Assembly (NCBI RefSeq): GCF_021462825.1
Contig: NZ_JAKEEB010000012.1
Coordinates: 62,001-126,000 of the forward strand
Origin: Streptomyces glomeratus
GTDB taxonomy: Bacteria > Actinomycetota > Actinomycetes > Streptomycetales > Streptomycetaceae
Direction of reading: 5' to 3'
Length of the DNA stretch: 64,000 nucleotides
Position numbers and translations under genes: made by a program. The notes under the pieces were generated by a model, which worked only from the letters and a program-made list of their open reading frames with translations, did no database searches and was not told the DNA's origin. This document shows positions 51,804-59,759 of this stretch, in pieces (positions within the stretch are counted from its first letter, which is position 1; each line of letters begins with the position of its first letter).

Positions 51804-53303
51804 ATGACGGCGGGACGAAGCGTCACGGTCGACGGCACACTGCGGCGCAGCGCCCGGCGCACCCCGGAGCGCGTCGCGATCCAGTACGAGGACCGGTCGT
51901 GGACCTATGCCGAACTCGACGACGCCGTCTCCCGCGCCGCCCGCGTCCTGCGCGAGAGCGGTCTCGGCCCCGGGGACCGGGTCGGCGCGTACGGCCACAA
52001 CTCCGACGCGTATCTGATCGGCTTCCTGGCCTGCTCCCGCGCCGGGCTGGTGCATGTGCCGGTCAACCAGAACCTGAGCGGCGAGGACCTGGCGTATCTC
52101 GTCGGCCAGTCCGGCTGCGCCCTCGTCCTCGCCGATCCGGACCTCGCCGGGAACCTCCCCGACGGCGTACGCGTGCAGCCGCTGCGTGACGCGGACGATT
52201 CCCTGCTCGCCCGGCTCGCCGTCACGGAGCCGTACGACGGTGAGGAGCCGCGGGGCGAGGATCTCGTGCAACTGCTCTACACGTCCGGTACGACCGCGCA
52301 GCCCAAGGGCGCGATGATGACGCACCGGGCGCTGGTGCACGAGTACCTCAGCGCGATCACCGCGCTCGACCTGAGCGCGGGCGACCGGCCCGCGCATGCA
52401 CTACCGCTCTACCACTCGGCACAGATGCACGTCTTCCTGCTGCCCTCCCTCGCCGTCGGGGCGCAGAACATCATCCTCGACGCGCCCGACGGCGGCCGGC
52501 TCTTCGACCTGATCGAGACGGGCCGCGTGGACAGCCTGTTCGCGCCGCCCACCGTATGGATCGGCCTCGCGGGCCGCCCCGACTTCGCCACCCGCGACCT
52601 GAGCGGGCTGCGCAAGGCCTACTACGGTGCCTCGATCATGCCCGTGCCCGTCCTGGAGCGCCTGAAGGCACGGCTGCCCACGCTCGCGTTCTACAACTGC
52701 TTCGGGCAGAGCGAGATCGGCCCGCTGGCCATGGTCCTCGGGCCCGATGAGCACAAGGGGCGCATGGACTCGTGCGGGCGCCCGGTGCTGTTCGTGGAGG
52801 CCAGGCTCGTCGACGAGGCCGGCCAGGACGTGCCCGACGGGGAGCGGGGCGAGATCGTCTACCGGTCACCGCAGTTGTGCGAGGGGTACTGGGACAAACC
52901 CGAGGAGACCGCCGAGGCCTTCCGGGACGGCTGGTTCCACTCCGGCGATCTCGCGGTGCGTGACACCCAGGGCTACTTCACGGTCGTGGACCGGGTCAAG
53001 GACGTCATCAACTCCGGTGGTGTGCTGGTCGCCTCGCGTCAGGTCGAGGACGCCCTGTACACCCATGAGCGGGTCGCCGAGGTGGCGGTGATCGGCCTGC
53101 CCGACGAGCGGTGGATCGAAGCGGTCACCGCCGTGGTCGTGCCGCGCGGGGAGGTGACCGAGGCCGAACTCCTCGCGCATGCGCGTGAGAAGCTCGCCCA
53201 CTTCAAGGCCCCCAAGCGGGTGCTGTTCGTGGACGAGCTGCCGCGTAACGCGAGCGGAAAGATCCTCAAGCGGGAGCTGCGGGAACGCTTCGCGCAGGTC
53301 TGA
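51804..53303 (+). CDS. fatty-acyl-CoA synthetase / AMP-dependent ligase
   Basis: A 499-residue ANL-superfamily ligase. QLLYTSGTTAQPKGAMMTHR is the AMP-binding motif (about 161-180), YNCFGQSEIGP the A5 region, FHSGDLAVRDTQGYFTVVDR the A7/A8 hinge and PRNASGKILKRELRERF the A10 motif with the catalytic Lys. Size is close to the FadD13 type, which lacks the long N-terminal domain. ATG 51804 has GAAGGGG upstream. It lies behind the MerR gene and converges on the PaaK-like gene with only six bases between the stops. Confidence 0.9.
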   Translation: MTAGRSVTVDGTLRRSARRTPERVAIQYEDRSWTYAELDDAVSRAARVLRESGLGPGDRVGAYGHNSDAYLIGFLACSRAGLVHVPVNQNLSGEDLAYLVGQSGCALVLADPDLAGNLPDGVRVQPLRDADDSLLARLAVTEPYDGEEPRGEDLVQLLYTSGTTAQPKGAMMTHRALVHEYLSAITALDLSAGDRPAHALPLYHSAQMHVFLLPSLAVGAQNIILDAPDGGRLFDLIETGRVDSLFAPPTVWIGLAGRPDFATRDLSGLRKAYYGASIMPVPVLERLKARLPTLAFYNCFGQSEIGPLAMVLGPDEHKGRMDSCGRPVLFVEARLVDEAGQDVPDGERGEIVYRSPQLCEGYWDKPEETAEAFRDGWFHSGDLAVRDTQGYFTVVDRVKDVINSGGVLVASRQVEDALYTHERVAEVAVIGLPDERWIEAVTAVVVPRGEVTEAELLAHAREKLAHFKAPKRVLFVDELPRNASGKILKRELRERFAQV

Positions 53304-53309
53304 GCCGGG

Positions 53310-54605
53310 TCAACGCGGCCGCAGATCCACGATCCGCCGGATCTTGCCCACCGACCGCTCCAGCGACTCCGGCTCGACGATCTCCACGCCGACCGTGAGG
53401 CCGGTCCCGTCCTTCACGGCCGCAGCGATGGTGAGCGCCGCCGCGTCCCGCTGCTCGGGCGTGGCACCGGCCCGGGCCTCGGCCCGCACCGTCAGCGCGT
53501 CGAGCCGGCCCTCGCGGGTGAGCCGGAGCTGGAAGTGCGGCGCCACGCCCGGGGTGCGCAGCACGATCTCCTCGATCTGGGTGGGGAAGAGGTTGACCCC
53601 GCGCAGGATGACCATGTCGTCGCTGCGGCCCGTGATCTTCTCGATCCGCCGGAAGGCCCGGGCCGTGCCGGGCAGCAGGCGGGTCAGGTCCCGCGTCCGG
53701 TACCGGATGACGGGCATGGCCTCCTTGGTCAGGGAGGTGAACACCAGCTCGCCCTCCTCACCGTCGGGCAGCACCTCACCCGTGAGGGGATCGACGACCT
53801 CGGGGTAGAAGTGGTCCTCCCACACATGCAGGCCGTCCTTAGTCTCGACGCACTCCTGCGCCACGCCCGGTCCCACGACCTCCGACAGTCCGTAGATGTC
53901 GACGGCGTCGATCGCGAACCGCTCCTCGATCTCGCGCCGCATCTCCTCGGTCCAGGGCTCGGCGCCGAAGATCCCGACGCGCAGGGAGGTGGAGCGCGGG
54001 TCGACGCCCTGGCGCTCGAACTCGTCGAGGAGGGTGAGCATGTACGACGGGGTCACCATGATGACGCCCGGCTCGAGGTCCTGGATCAGATGCACCTGCC
54101 GTGCGGTCATGCCGCCCGAGGCGGGGATCACCGTGCATCCGAGGCGTTCGGCCCCGTAGTGGGCGCCGAGCCCTCCGGTGAAGAGGCCGTAGCCGTAGGC
54201 CACGTGCACCGTGTCGCCGGGGCGCCCGCCCGCCGCGCGGATCGACCGGGCCACCATGTCCGCCCACAGCGACAGGTCGTTGTCGGTGTACCCGACGACG
54301 GTGGGGCGCCCGGTGGTGCCGCTGGAGGCATGCAGGCGCCGGATCCGCTCGCGGGGCACGGCGAACATGCCGTACGGGTAGTTCTCCCGCAGATCGGCCT
54401 TCACGGTGAACGGGAAACGGGCGAGATCGGCGAGCGACCGGCAGTCGTCCGGGTGAAGCCCCGCCTTGTCGAAGGCCGCCCGGTAGAAGGGCACATGGGC
54501 GTACGCGTGGCGTAGCGAGGCCCGCAACCGCTCGAGCTGAAGGTCCCGCAGCGCCTTCGGGTCGAGCCGTTCTCCCGCGTCCAGCAGGTCGTGCGCGTTC
54601 GCCAT
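53310..54605 (-). CDS. paaK: phenylacetate-CoA ligase
   Basis: A 431-residue member of the phenylacetate-CoA ligase family, which makes phenylacetyl-CoA via an acyl-AMP. RLHASSGTTGRPTVVGYTDN is the AMP-binding motif (about 94-113), with AYGYGLFTGGLGAHYGAERL, DIYGLSEVVGPGVA and the C-terminal GRSDDMVILRGVNLFPTQIE (Paa-type hinge). ATG 54605 is preceded by AGAGGAAG; the GTG at 54629 is in frame but has no site. No paaABCDE oxygenase is in the window, so it may feed genes elsewhere or act on a different aryl acid. A TetR-type inverted repeat lies in its promoter. Confidence 0.9.
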   Translation of the reverse strand: MANAHDLLDAGERLDPKALRDLQLERLRASLRHAYAHVPFYRAAFDKAGLHPDDCRSLADLARFPFTVKADLRENYPYGMFAVPRERIRRLHASSGTTGRPTVVGYTDNDLSLWADMVARSIRAAGGRPGDTVHVAYGYGLFTGGLGAHYGAERLGCTVIPASGGMTARQVHLIQDLEPGVIMVTPSYMLTLLDEFERQGVDPRSTSLRVGIFGAEPWTEEMRREIEERFAIDAVDIYGLSEVVGPGVAQECVETKDGLHVWEDHFYPEVVDPLTGEVLPDGEEGELVFTSLTKEAMPVIRYRTRDLTRLLPGTARAFRRIEKITGRSDDMVILRGVNLFPTQIEEIVLRTPGVAPHFQLRLTREGRLDALTVRAEARAGATPEQRDAAALTIAAAVKDGTGLTVGVEIVEPESLERSVGKIRRIVDLRPR

Positions 54606-55121
54606 GAGGGCGTCTTCCTCTTCAGTCACACCATTCCGGGCGACCGATCATTCGGTCGGACCACGTGAACATCAGTAATTCAGCTCGTCGACCCGAAGGC
54701 AAGAGGACGGCATCGAAGTTTTCGGGGTGGCTTCCGCGCTTCTCGGCGGACTGACGGCCCGGCGCCGGCTGGTTCTGCCCGGTCTGCCCGGCGGCCCGGT
54801 ACCCGCAGCGCGTGGCCGCTCCGGCCCTGATCACCGCCACCCCCTGGGCCCTGGGCATGCCCGCCACCTCCGGCACCGGCTGACCTCGGCCCGGCTGCGC
54901 AACGACGACCCGCGCGGCGCTCGCCGGCCTGGCCGCGCCGGTCCCGGTGTACGCGGGCGAGCCCGACGGCGGCCCGCGCCCCCCGGCCGGCCCGCCGTTT
55001 CACCGAGTGTGTCCCGCGCGCGGGGTGCGTCGTCCAGCGGTCCGCCGGCCACTAACCTTGGCCGGACGATCCCGCGGGGTCCACGGCCCGGGTCGGCGAC
55101 TTCTTCACCCGTGCGCCGCGT
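54606..55121. other. 516-base gap; operator at one end, no supported gene
   Basis: Contains the inverted repeat 54642-54657 and about 450 bases with only shadow frames. One frame has short hydrophobic runs (ALITATPWALGMPATSG), which could be a decayed membrane-protein remnant, but this is too weak to call. Confidence 0.4.
54642..54657. promoter_or_regulatory. TetR/PaaR-type operator before the phenylacetate-CoA ligase
   Basis: GACCGATCATTCGGTC: perfect 6-bp arms GACCGA / TCGGTC around TCAT, 37 bases before the start codon. The ACCGA...TCGGT core resembles PaaR-type operators of phenylacetate genes; the regulator is not adjacent. Confidence 0.6.
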
Positions 55122-56741
55122 TCAGTGAGCCGCCGCCAGTGCCACCTCCTTGGCCCAGCGGTAGTCCGCCTTGCCGCTGGGCGAGCGGCGGACGGTGTCG
55201 GTGATCACCAGCTGACGGGGCACCTTGTAGCCCGCCAGACGAGGCCGGCAGTGCGCCTGGATGTCCTCCAGGGTCGGCCGGGGTGCGCCCTCGCGGAGTT
55301 GCACCACCGCCGCCACACGATGGCCCCAGGTCGCGTCCGGCACACCGGCGACCAGCGCGTCGTACACGTCCGGATGTGACTTCAGGGCCTGTTCGACCTC
55401 CTCCGGGTAGACCTTCTCACCGCCGGTGTTGATGCACTGCGAGCCGCGGCCGAGGACCGTGACCACGCCTTCCTCGTCGACCGTCGCCATGTCGCCGAGC
55501 AGCACCCACCGCTCGCCGTCCTTGTGGAAGAACGTCTCGGCGGTCTTCGCGGGATCGTTGTAGTAGCCGAGGGGCACATGCCCCCGCTGTGCGATCCGGC
55601 CCGGCTCTCCGGTCGCGACCGGTTCCCGGGTGACCGGATCCACCACGCGGGTACGGGAGTTGACCCGGATGCGGAAGCCCCTGTCCGGGCCGGAATCGGG
55701 GGTCGCGGTGCCGTTGAAGCCCGACTCGGAGGAACCGAAGTTGTTCAGCAGCAGCGCGTTCGGCACCAGCTCCTGGAGCTGGGCGCGCACGGTGTCCGAC
55801 ATGATCGCCCCGGACGACGACACACTCAGCAGGGACGAGCAGTCCGTGCCCTTCATCGGTCCGCACAGCGCGTCGATCAGCGGCCGGAGCATCGCGTCGC
55901 CCACCAGCGAGATGCTGGTGACCTTCTCCCTCTCCACGGTCCGCAGCACCTCCTCCGCAGCGAACTTGCGATGCAGCACGACGCGCTGGCCGAAGTTGAG
56001 GCCGATGAACGCCGTGAGCGTGGAGGTGCCGTGCATCAGCGGCGCGGTCGGGAAGAAGGTGAGGCCCTCGCCGCCGGCCGCGACCCGCTGGGCCAGCTCC
56101 GCCGGACTCCTCACCGGTTCTCCGGTCGGGGCGCCGCCGCCGAGCCCGGAGAAGAACAGGTCCTCCTGCCGCCACATCACCCCCTTCGGCATGCCGGTGG
56201 TGCCGCCGGTGTAGATGATGAACTGGTCGTCCGCCGAGCGGGCCGGGAAACCGCGCTCCGGTGATCCGGCCGCCTCGGCGTCGGCGAAGTCCACGGCGGA
56301 CGGCGGGGCGGCGCCCGCTGCCGGGATTCCCACGCGCAGCAGGTGCCGCAGACCCGGGACGCGGGGCAGCGCAGCCGTCACCCGATCCGTGAACTCCGCG
56401 TCGAAGACCAGGGCCACCAGGTCGGCGTCCCGGAAGAGATAGACCAACTCGTCTTCCACATAGCGATAGTTGACGTTGACCGGCACGATGCGCGCCTTCA
56501 GGCAGCCGAGTACCGTCTGGAGGTACTCCACGCCGTTGTACAAGTCCAGCCCGAGGTGTTCCCCCGGCCGTATCCCGCGGTCCAGCAGATGGTGTCCGAT
56601 GCGGTTGGCCGCCGCGTCCAGGTCCGCGTAGGTCAGGCGGCGCTCCGATCCCGTGCCCGGGTGGTCGAGGCAGACGAGCGCCTCGCGGTGCGGGACCACG
56701 TCGACGACCGACTCGAACAGGTCGGCAAGGTTGTACTCCAC
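55122..56741 (-). CDS. acyl-CoA synthetase, FadD19-like (steroid side-chain type)
   Basis: A 539-residue ANL ligase. The AMP-binding motif is IIYTGGTTGMPKGVMWRQED (about 174-193), of the form seen in M. tuberculosis FadD19/FadD17 that activate sterol side-chain acids. Further motifs are LLNNFGSSESGFNGT, GGEKVYPEEVEQALKSHPDV and RRSPSGKADYRWAK. Length matches FadD19 (about 548). It is divergent to an EchA19-like crotonase, exactly as Rv3515c and Rv3516 are in M. tuberculosis. A shared operator lies in the divergent gap. The substrate in this organism is not proven. Confidence 0.88.
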   Translation of the reverse strand: MEYNLADLFESVVDVVPHREALVCLDHPGTGSERRLTYADLDAAANRIGHHLLDRGIRPGEHLGLDLYNGVEYLQTVLGCLKARIVPVNVNYRYVEDELVYLFRDADLVALVFDAEFTDRVTAALPRVPGLRHLLRVGIPAAGAAPPSAVDFADAEAAGSPERGFPARSADDQFIIYTGGTTGMPKGVMWRQEDLFFSGLGGGAPTGEPVRSPAELAQRVAAGGEGLTFFPTAPLMHGTSTLTAFIGLNFGQRVVLHRKFAAEEVLRTVEREKVTSISLVGDAMLRPLIDALCGPMKGTDCSSLLSVSSSGAIMSDTVRAQLQELVPNALLLNNFGSSESGFNGTATPDSGPDRGFRIRVNSRTRVVDPVTREPVATGEPGRIAQRGHVPLGYYNDPAKTAETFFHKDGERWVLLGDMATVDEEGVVTVLGRGSQCINTGGEKVYPEEVEQALKSHPDVYDALVAGVPDATWGHRVAAVVQLREGAPRPTLEDIQAHCRPRLAGYKVPRQLVITDTVRRSPSGKADYRWAKEVALAAAH

Positions 56742-56847
56742 CGCTCCTCCTGTCCCCGGCGAGGCTCGTGCAGCAAGGCGCGTCCATCGGTTCGCCGGTC
56801 ATCAGAGCAAAGGCGGACACAACTGTGAAGGCCCTGGGGCCAAGAAA

Positions 56848-56864
56848 TCTGACTACCTGTCAGA
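56848..56864. promoter_or_regulatory. shared operator, copy B
   Basis: Perfect inverted repeat TCTGAC - TACCT - GTCAGA in AAA flanks, in the gap between the FadD19-like and EchA19-like genes (64 bases before the latter). Same outline as copy A at 47887-47903. Confidence 0.7.
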
Positions 56865-56927
56865 AAACCCTTGTCCTGTCCCCGCGCCTCCTGCAACCTG
56901 TTCTCGTTCCGGAGACGGGAGGAAGCG

Positions 56928-57728
56928 ATGGGCGGGACGGAACACCTCACCGTGCAGCGCGAAGGCGCCACACTCGTGCTCACGCTCAACAGGCCGGAGG
57001 CCAGGAACGCGCTCTCGTTGCCGATGCTGGTGGGGCTCTACGACGGCTGGATCGAGGCCGACGGGGACGATGCGATCCGCTCGATCGTGCTCACCGGCGC
57101 CGGCGGTTCCTTCTGCGCCGGCATGGACCTCAAGGCGCTGGCGGGGGGCGGCATGGACGGGCAGCACCACCGGGCCCGGCTCAAGGCCGACCCCGACCTG
57201 CACTGGAAGGCCATGCTGCGCCACCATCGACCCCGCAAACCGGTGATCGCCGCCGTCGAGGGGCACTGCGTCGCGGGCGGCACCGAGATCCTCCAGGGGA
57301 CCGACATCCGCGTCGCGGGTGAGTCCGCGACCTTCGGCCTGTTCGAGGTCCGCCGAGGCCTGTTCCCGATCGGCGGCTCGACCGTCCGGCTGCAGCGGCA
57401 GATCCCGCGCACCCACGCCCTGGAGATGCTGCTCACCGGACGGCCGTACAGCGCCCGGGAGGCCGCCGGCATCGGGCTGATCGGGCACGTCGTCCCCGAC
57501 GGCGCCGCGCTCGCCAGGGCATTGGAGATCGCCGAGCAGATCAACGCCTGCGGACCGCTCGCCGTCGAAGCCGTCAAGGCCTCCGTGTACGAGACCGCCG
57601 AGATGACCGAGACCGATGGACTCGCCGCCGAACTCACCCGCGGATGGCCCGTCTTCGACACCGCCGACGCCAAGGAAGGCGCCCGTGCCTTCTCCGAGAA
57701 GCGGCCCCCCGTCTACAAGCGCGCCTGA
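56928..57728 (+). CDS. enoyl-CoA hydratase, EchA19-like
   Basis: A 266-residue crotonase. Segments: LTLNRPEARNALSLPMLVGL, oxyanion hole GAGGSFCAGMDLKAL (about 61-75), EGHCVAGGTEILQGTDIRVA (second oxyanion strand) and FEVRRGLFPIGGSTVRLQRQ (catalytic region with Glu). Length equals EchA19 of M. tuberculosis (263), which hydrates sterol side-chain enoyl-CoA. ATG 56928 follows GGGAGGAAG. It opens an operon with the OB-fold and thiolase genes; the next gene starts 22 bases after its stop. Confidence 0.9.
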   Translation: MGGTEHLTVQREGATLVLTLNRPEARNALSLPMLVGLYDGWIEADGDDAIRSIVLTGAGGSFCAGMDLKALAGGGMDGQHHRARLKADPDLHWKAMLRHHRPRKPVIAAVEGHCVAGGTEILQGTDIRVAGESATFGLFEVRRGLFPIGGSTVRLQRQIPRTHALEMLLTGRPYSAREAAGIGLIGHVVPDGAALARALEIAEQINACGPLAVEAVKASVYETAEMTETDGLAAELTRGWPVFDTADAKEGARAFSEKRPPVYKRA

Positions 57729-57750
57729 ACCGTCGAAGGAGCCCTCCGGC

Positions 57751-58692
57751 ATGCCCGAAGTCCTCAAAGCCCCCCTCGTCGTCGAGTTCCCCTTCACCCG
57801 CTCCCTGGGCCCCGTGCAGAGCGCCTTCCTCACCGGCCTGCGCGAGCGCGTCGTCCTCGGAGTCAGGACCACCGACGGCCGCACGCTCGTGCCGCCCGTC
57901 GAGTACGACCCCGTCACCGCGCAGGAGATCCGCGACCTCGTGGAGGTCGCTCCCACGGGCACGGTCACCACCTGGGCCTGGAACCACGCACCGCGCCGCG
58001 GCCAGCCCCTCGCCACCCCCTTCGCCTGGGTCCTGGTCCGGCTCGACGGAGCCGACACCGCCCTGCTGCACGCCCTCGACGCCCCGGGACCCGACGCCGT
58101 GCACACCGGCATGCGGGTGCGCATCCGCTGGGCCGGCGACCGCACCGGCGCCATCACCGACATCGACTGCTTCGAGCCGTACGACGGCGAACCGGAGCAA
58201 CCGGGCGATCACACCGGCGAGTTCGACAATCCGCTCACCGGCATCGTCGCCCCCGCCCGCCTCGACTACACCTACGCGCCCGGCCGCGCCCAGTCCGGCT
58301 ACATCGACGCCCTGTCCGGGCGGCGCACCGTCGGCGAGCGCTGCCCCTCGTGCCGCAAGGTGTACGTCCCGCCCCGGGGCGCCTGCCCCACCTGCGGTGT
58401 GGCCACCTCCGAACAGGTCGAGGTCGGGCCCCGCGGCACCGTCACCACCTTCTGCGTCGTCAACATCAAAGCCAAGAACCTCGACATCGAGGTGCCGTAC
58501 GTCTACGCCCACATCGCCCTCGACGGCGCCGACCTCGCGCTGCACGGGCGCATCGGCGGCATCGCCTGCGACCAGGTGCGCATGGGCCTGCGCGTCGAGC
58601 CCGTGTGGACCGAAGGGGCCCGCTACCCCGACCACTACCGGCCGACCGGCGAAGCCGATGCGGACTACGACACCTACAAGGAGCTGCTGTGA
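57751..58692 (+). CDS. two-OB-fold / zinc-ribbon thiolase partner (DUF35 type)
   Basis: A 313-residue protein with two OB-fold domains: one at residues about 50-130 (VEVAPTGTVTTWAWNHAPRR, MRVRIRWAG) and one at about 215-295 (VEVGPRGTVTTFCVVNIK, AHIALDGADLALHGRIGG). Between them is a zinc ribbon with four Cys (CPSCRKVYVPPRGACPTCG). Such proteins act as scaffolds or acyl-CoA hydratase partners of SCP-x thiolases. M. tuberculosis Rv3521 has about the same size and precedes two ltp genes, as here. GAAGGAG precedes ATG 57751. The stop overlaps the next GTG as GTGA. Confidence 0.85.
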   Translation: MPEVLKAPLVVEFPFTRSLGPVQSAFLTGLRERVVLGVRTTDGRTLVPPVEYDPVTAQEIRDLVEVAPTGTVTTWAWNHAPRRGQPLATPFAWVLVRLDGADTALLHALDAPGPDAVHTGMRVRIRWAGDRTGAITDIDCFEPYDGEPEQPGDHTGEFDNPLTGIVAPARLDYTYAPGRAQSGYIDALSGRRTVGERCPSCRKVYVPPRGACPTCGVATSEQVEVGPRGTVTTFCVVNIKAKNLDIEVPYVYAHIALDGADLALHGRIGGIACDQVRMGLRVEPVWTEGARYPDHYRPTGEADADYDTYKELL

Positions 58693-59759
58693 CACGCGAC
58701 GGCACCCCGTGGGCCCGCGAGATCGCCGTGGTCGCCTTCGCGCAGACCGGCCACCGCCGCACCAGCGACGAGCTCTCCGAGGTGGAGATGCTCATGCCGG
58801 TCCTGCACGACGTCCTCGCACAGACCGGTCTCAGGACCGCCGACATCGGCTTCACCTGCTCAGGCTCCAGCGACTATCTCGCGGGCCGCGCCTTCTCCTT
58901 CACCCTCGCCCTCGACGGAGTGGGCGCCTGGCCGCCGATCTCCGAGTCGCATGTCGAGATGGACGGCGCCTGGGCGCTGTACGAGGCATGGACCAAACTG
59001 CTCACGGGCGACGCGGACACCGCGCTGGTCTACGCGTACGGCAAGTCCTCACCCGGATCCGTACGCGACGTCCTCACCCGCCAGCTCGACCCCTACTACC
59101 TGGCGCCGCTGTGGCCGGACTCGGTGGCGCTCGCCGCCCTGCAGGCACAGGCGCTCATCGACGCGGGGGAGACCGACGAGAGCGCGCTCGCCGGGATCGC
59201 GGCCCGCAACCGCGAGGCCGCCGCCGCCAACCCACACGCCCAGCTGAGGGGCCCGGTGCCGCCCGGGGACTATCTCGTACGGCCCCTGCGCACCGGGGAC
59301 TGCCCGCCGATCGGTGACGGCGCCGCCGCCGTGATCCTCGCGGCGGGCGAGCGGGCCCGCGAGCTGTGCGCGCGGCCCGCCTGGATCCGGGGGGTGGACC
59401 ACCGCATCGAGGCCCATGCGCCCGGGGTGCGCGACCTGACCGACGCGCCGTCCGCACGGCTGGCCGCCGAGCGGGCCGGAGCCTTCGAGCGGCCGGTCGA
59501 CACCGCCGAGTTGCACGCGCCGTTCACCGCGCAGGAGGTGATCCTGCGCAAGGCGCTGCGCCTCGACGCAGGCGTCACGGTCAACCCCTCCGGAGGAGCC
59601 CTCGCCGCCAACCCGGTCATGGCCACCGGACTGATCCGCATCGGCGAGGCCGCCGCCCGCATCCACCGCGGCGACTCCGACCGCGCGCTCGCCCACGCCA
59701 CCTCCGGTCCGTGCCTGCAACAGAACCTGGTCGCCGTACTCGAAGGAGACCCGCGATGA
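58689..59759 (+). CDS. SCP-x/lipid-transfer-type thiolase 1 (Ltp4-like)
   Basis: A 356-residue thiolase-fold protein. IAVVAFAQTGHRRTSDELSE is the N-terminal strand. TCSGSSDYLAGRAFSF stands where the nucleophile Cys region would be, and HVEMDGAWALYEAWTKLLTG replaces the usual C-x-S-G active site. NPSGGALAANPVMATGLIRI is the C-terminal Asn/Pro-Gly-Gly loop. Size matches Rv3522 (Ltp4, 354). The lack of a clear active-site Cys suggests an aldolase-like or partner function, as in Ltp2. GTG 58689 overlaps the OB-fold gene's stop, and its own stop overlaps the next ATG, so the three are tightly coupled. Confidence 0.84.
   Translation: MTRDGTPWAREIAVVAFAQTGHRRTSDELSEVEMLMPVLHDVLAQTGLRTADIGFTCSGSSDYLAGRAFSFTLALDGVGAWPPISESHVEMDGAWALYEAWTKLLTGDADTALVYAYGKSSPGSVRDVLTRQLDPYYLAPLWPDSVALAALQAQALIDAGETDESALAGIAARNREAAAANPHAQLRGPVPPGDYLVRPLRTGDCPPIGDGAAAVILAAGERARELCARPAWIRGVDHRIEAHAPGVRDLTDAPSARLAAERAGAFERPVDTAELHAPFTAQEVILRKALRLDAGVTVNPSGGALAANPVMATGLIRIGEAAARIHRGDSDRALAHATSGPCLQQNLVAVLEGDPR

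Noticed and set aside
54727..55128. 133-codon frame in the gap before the FadD19-like gene
   Set aside because: Low-complexity, no start signal; hydrophobic runs in another frame are too short to prove a decayed transporter.
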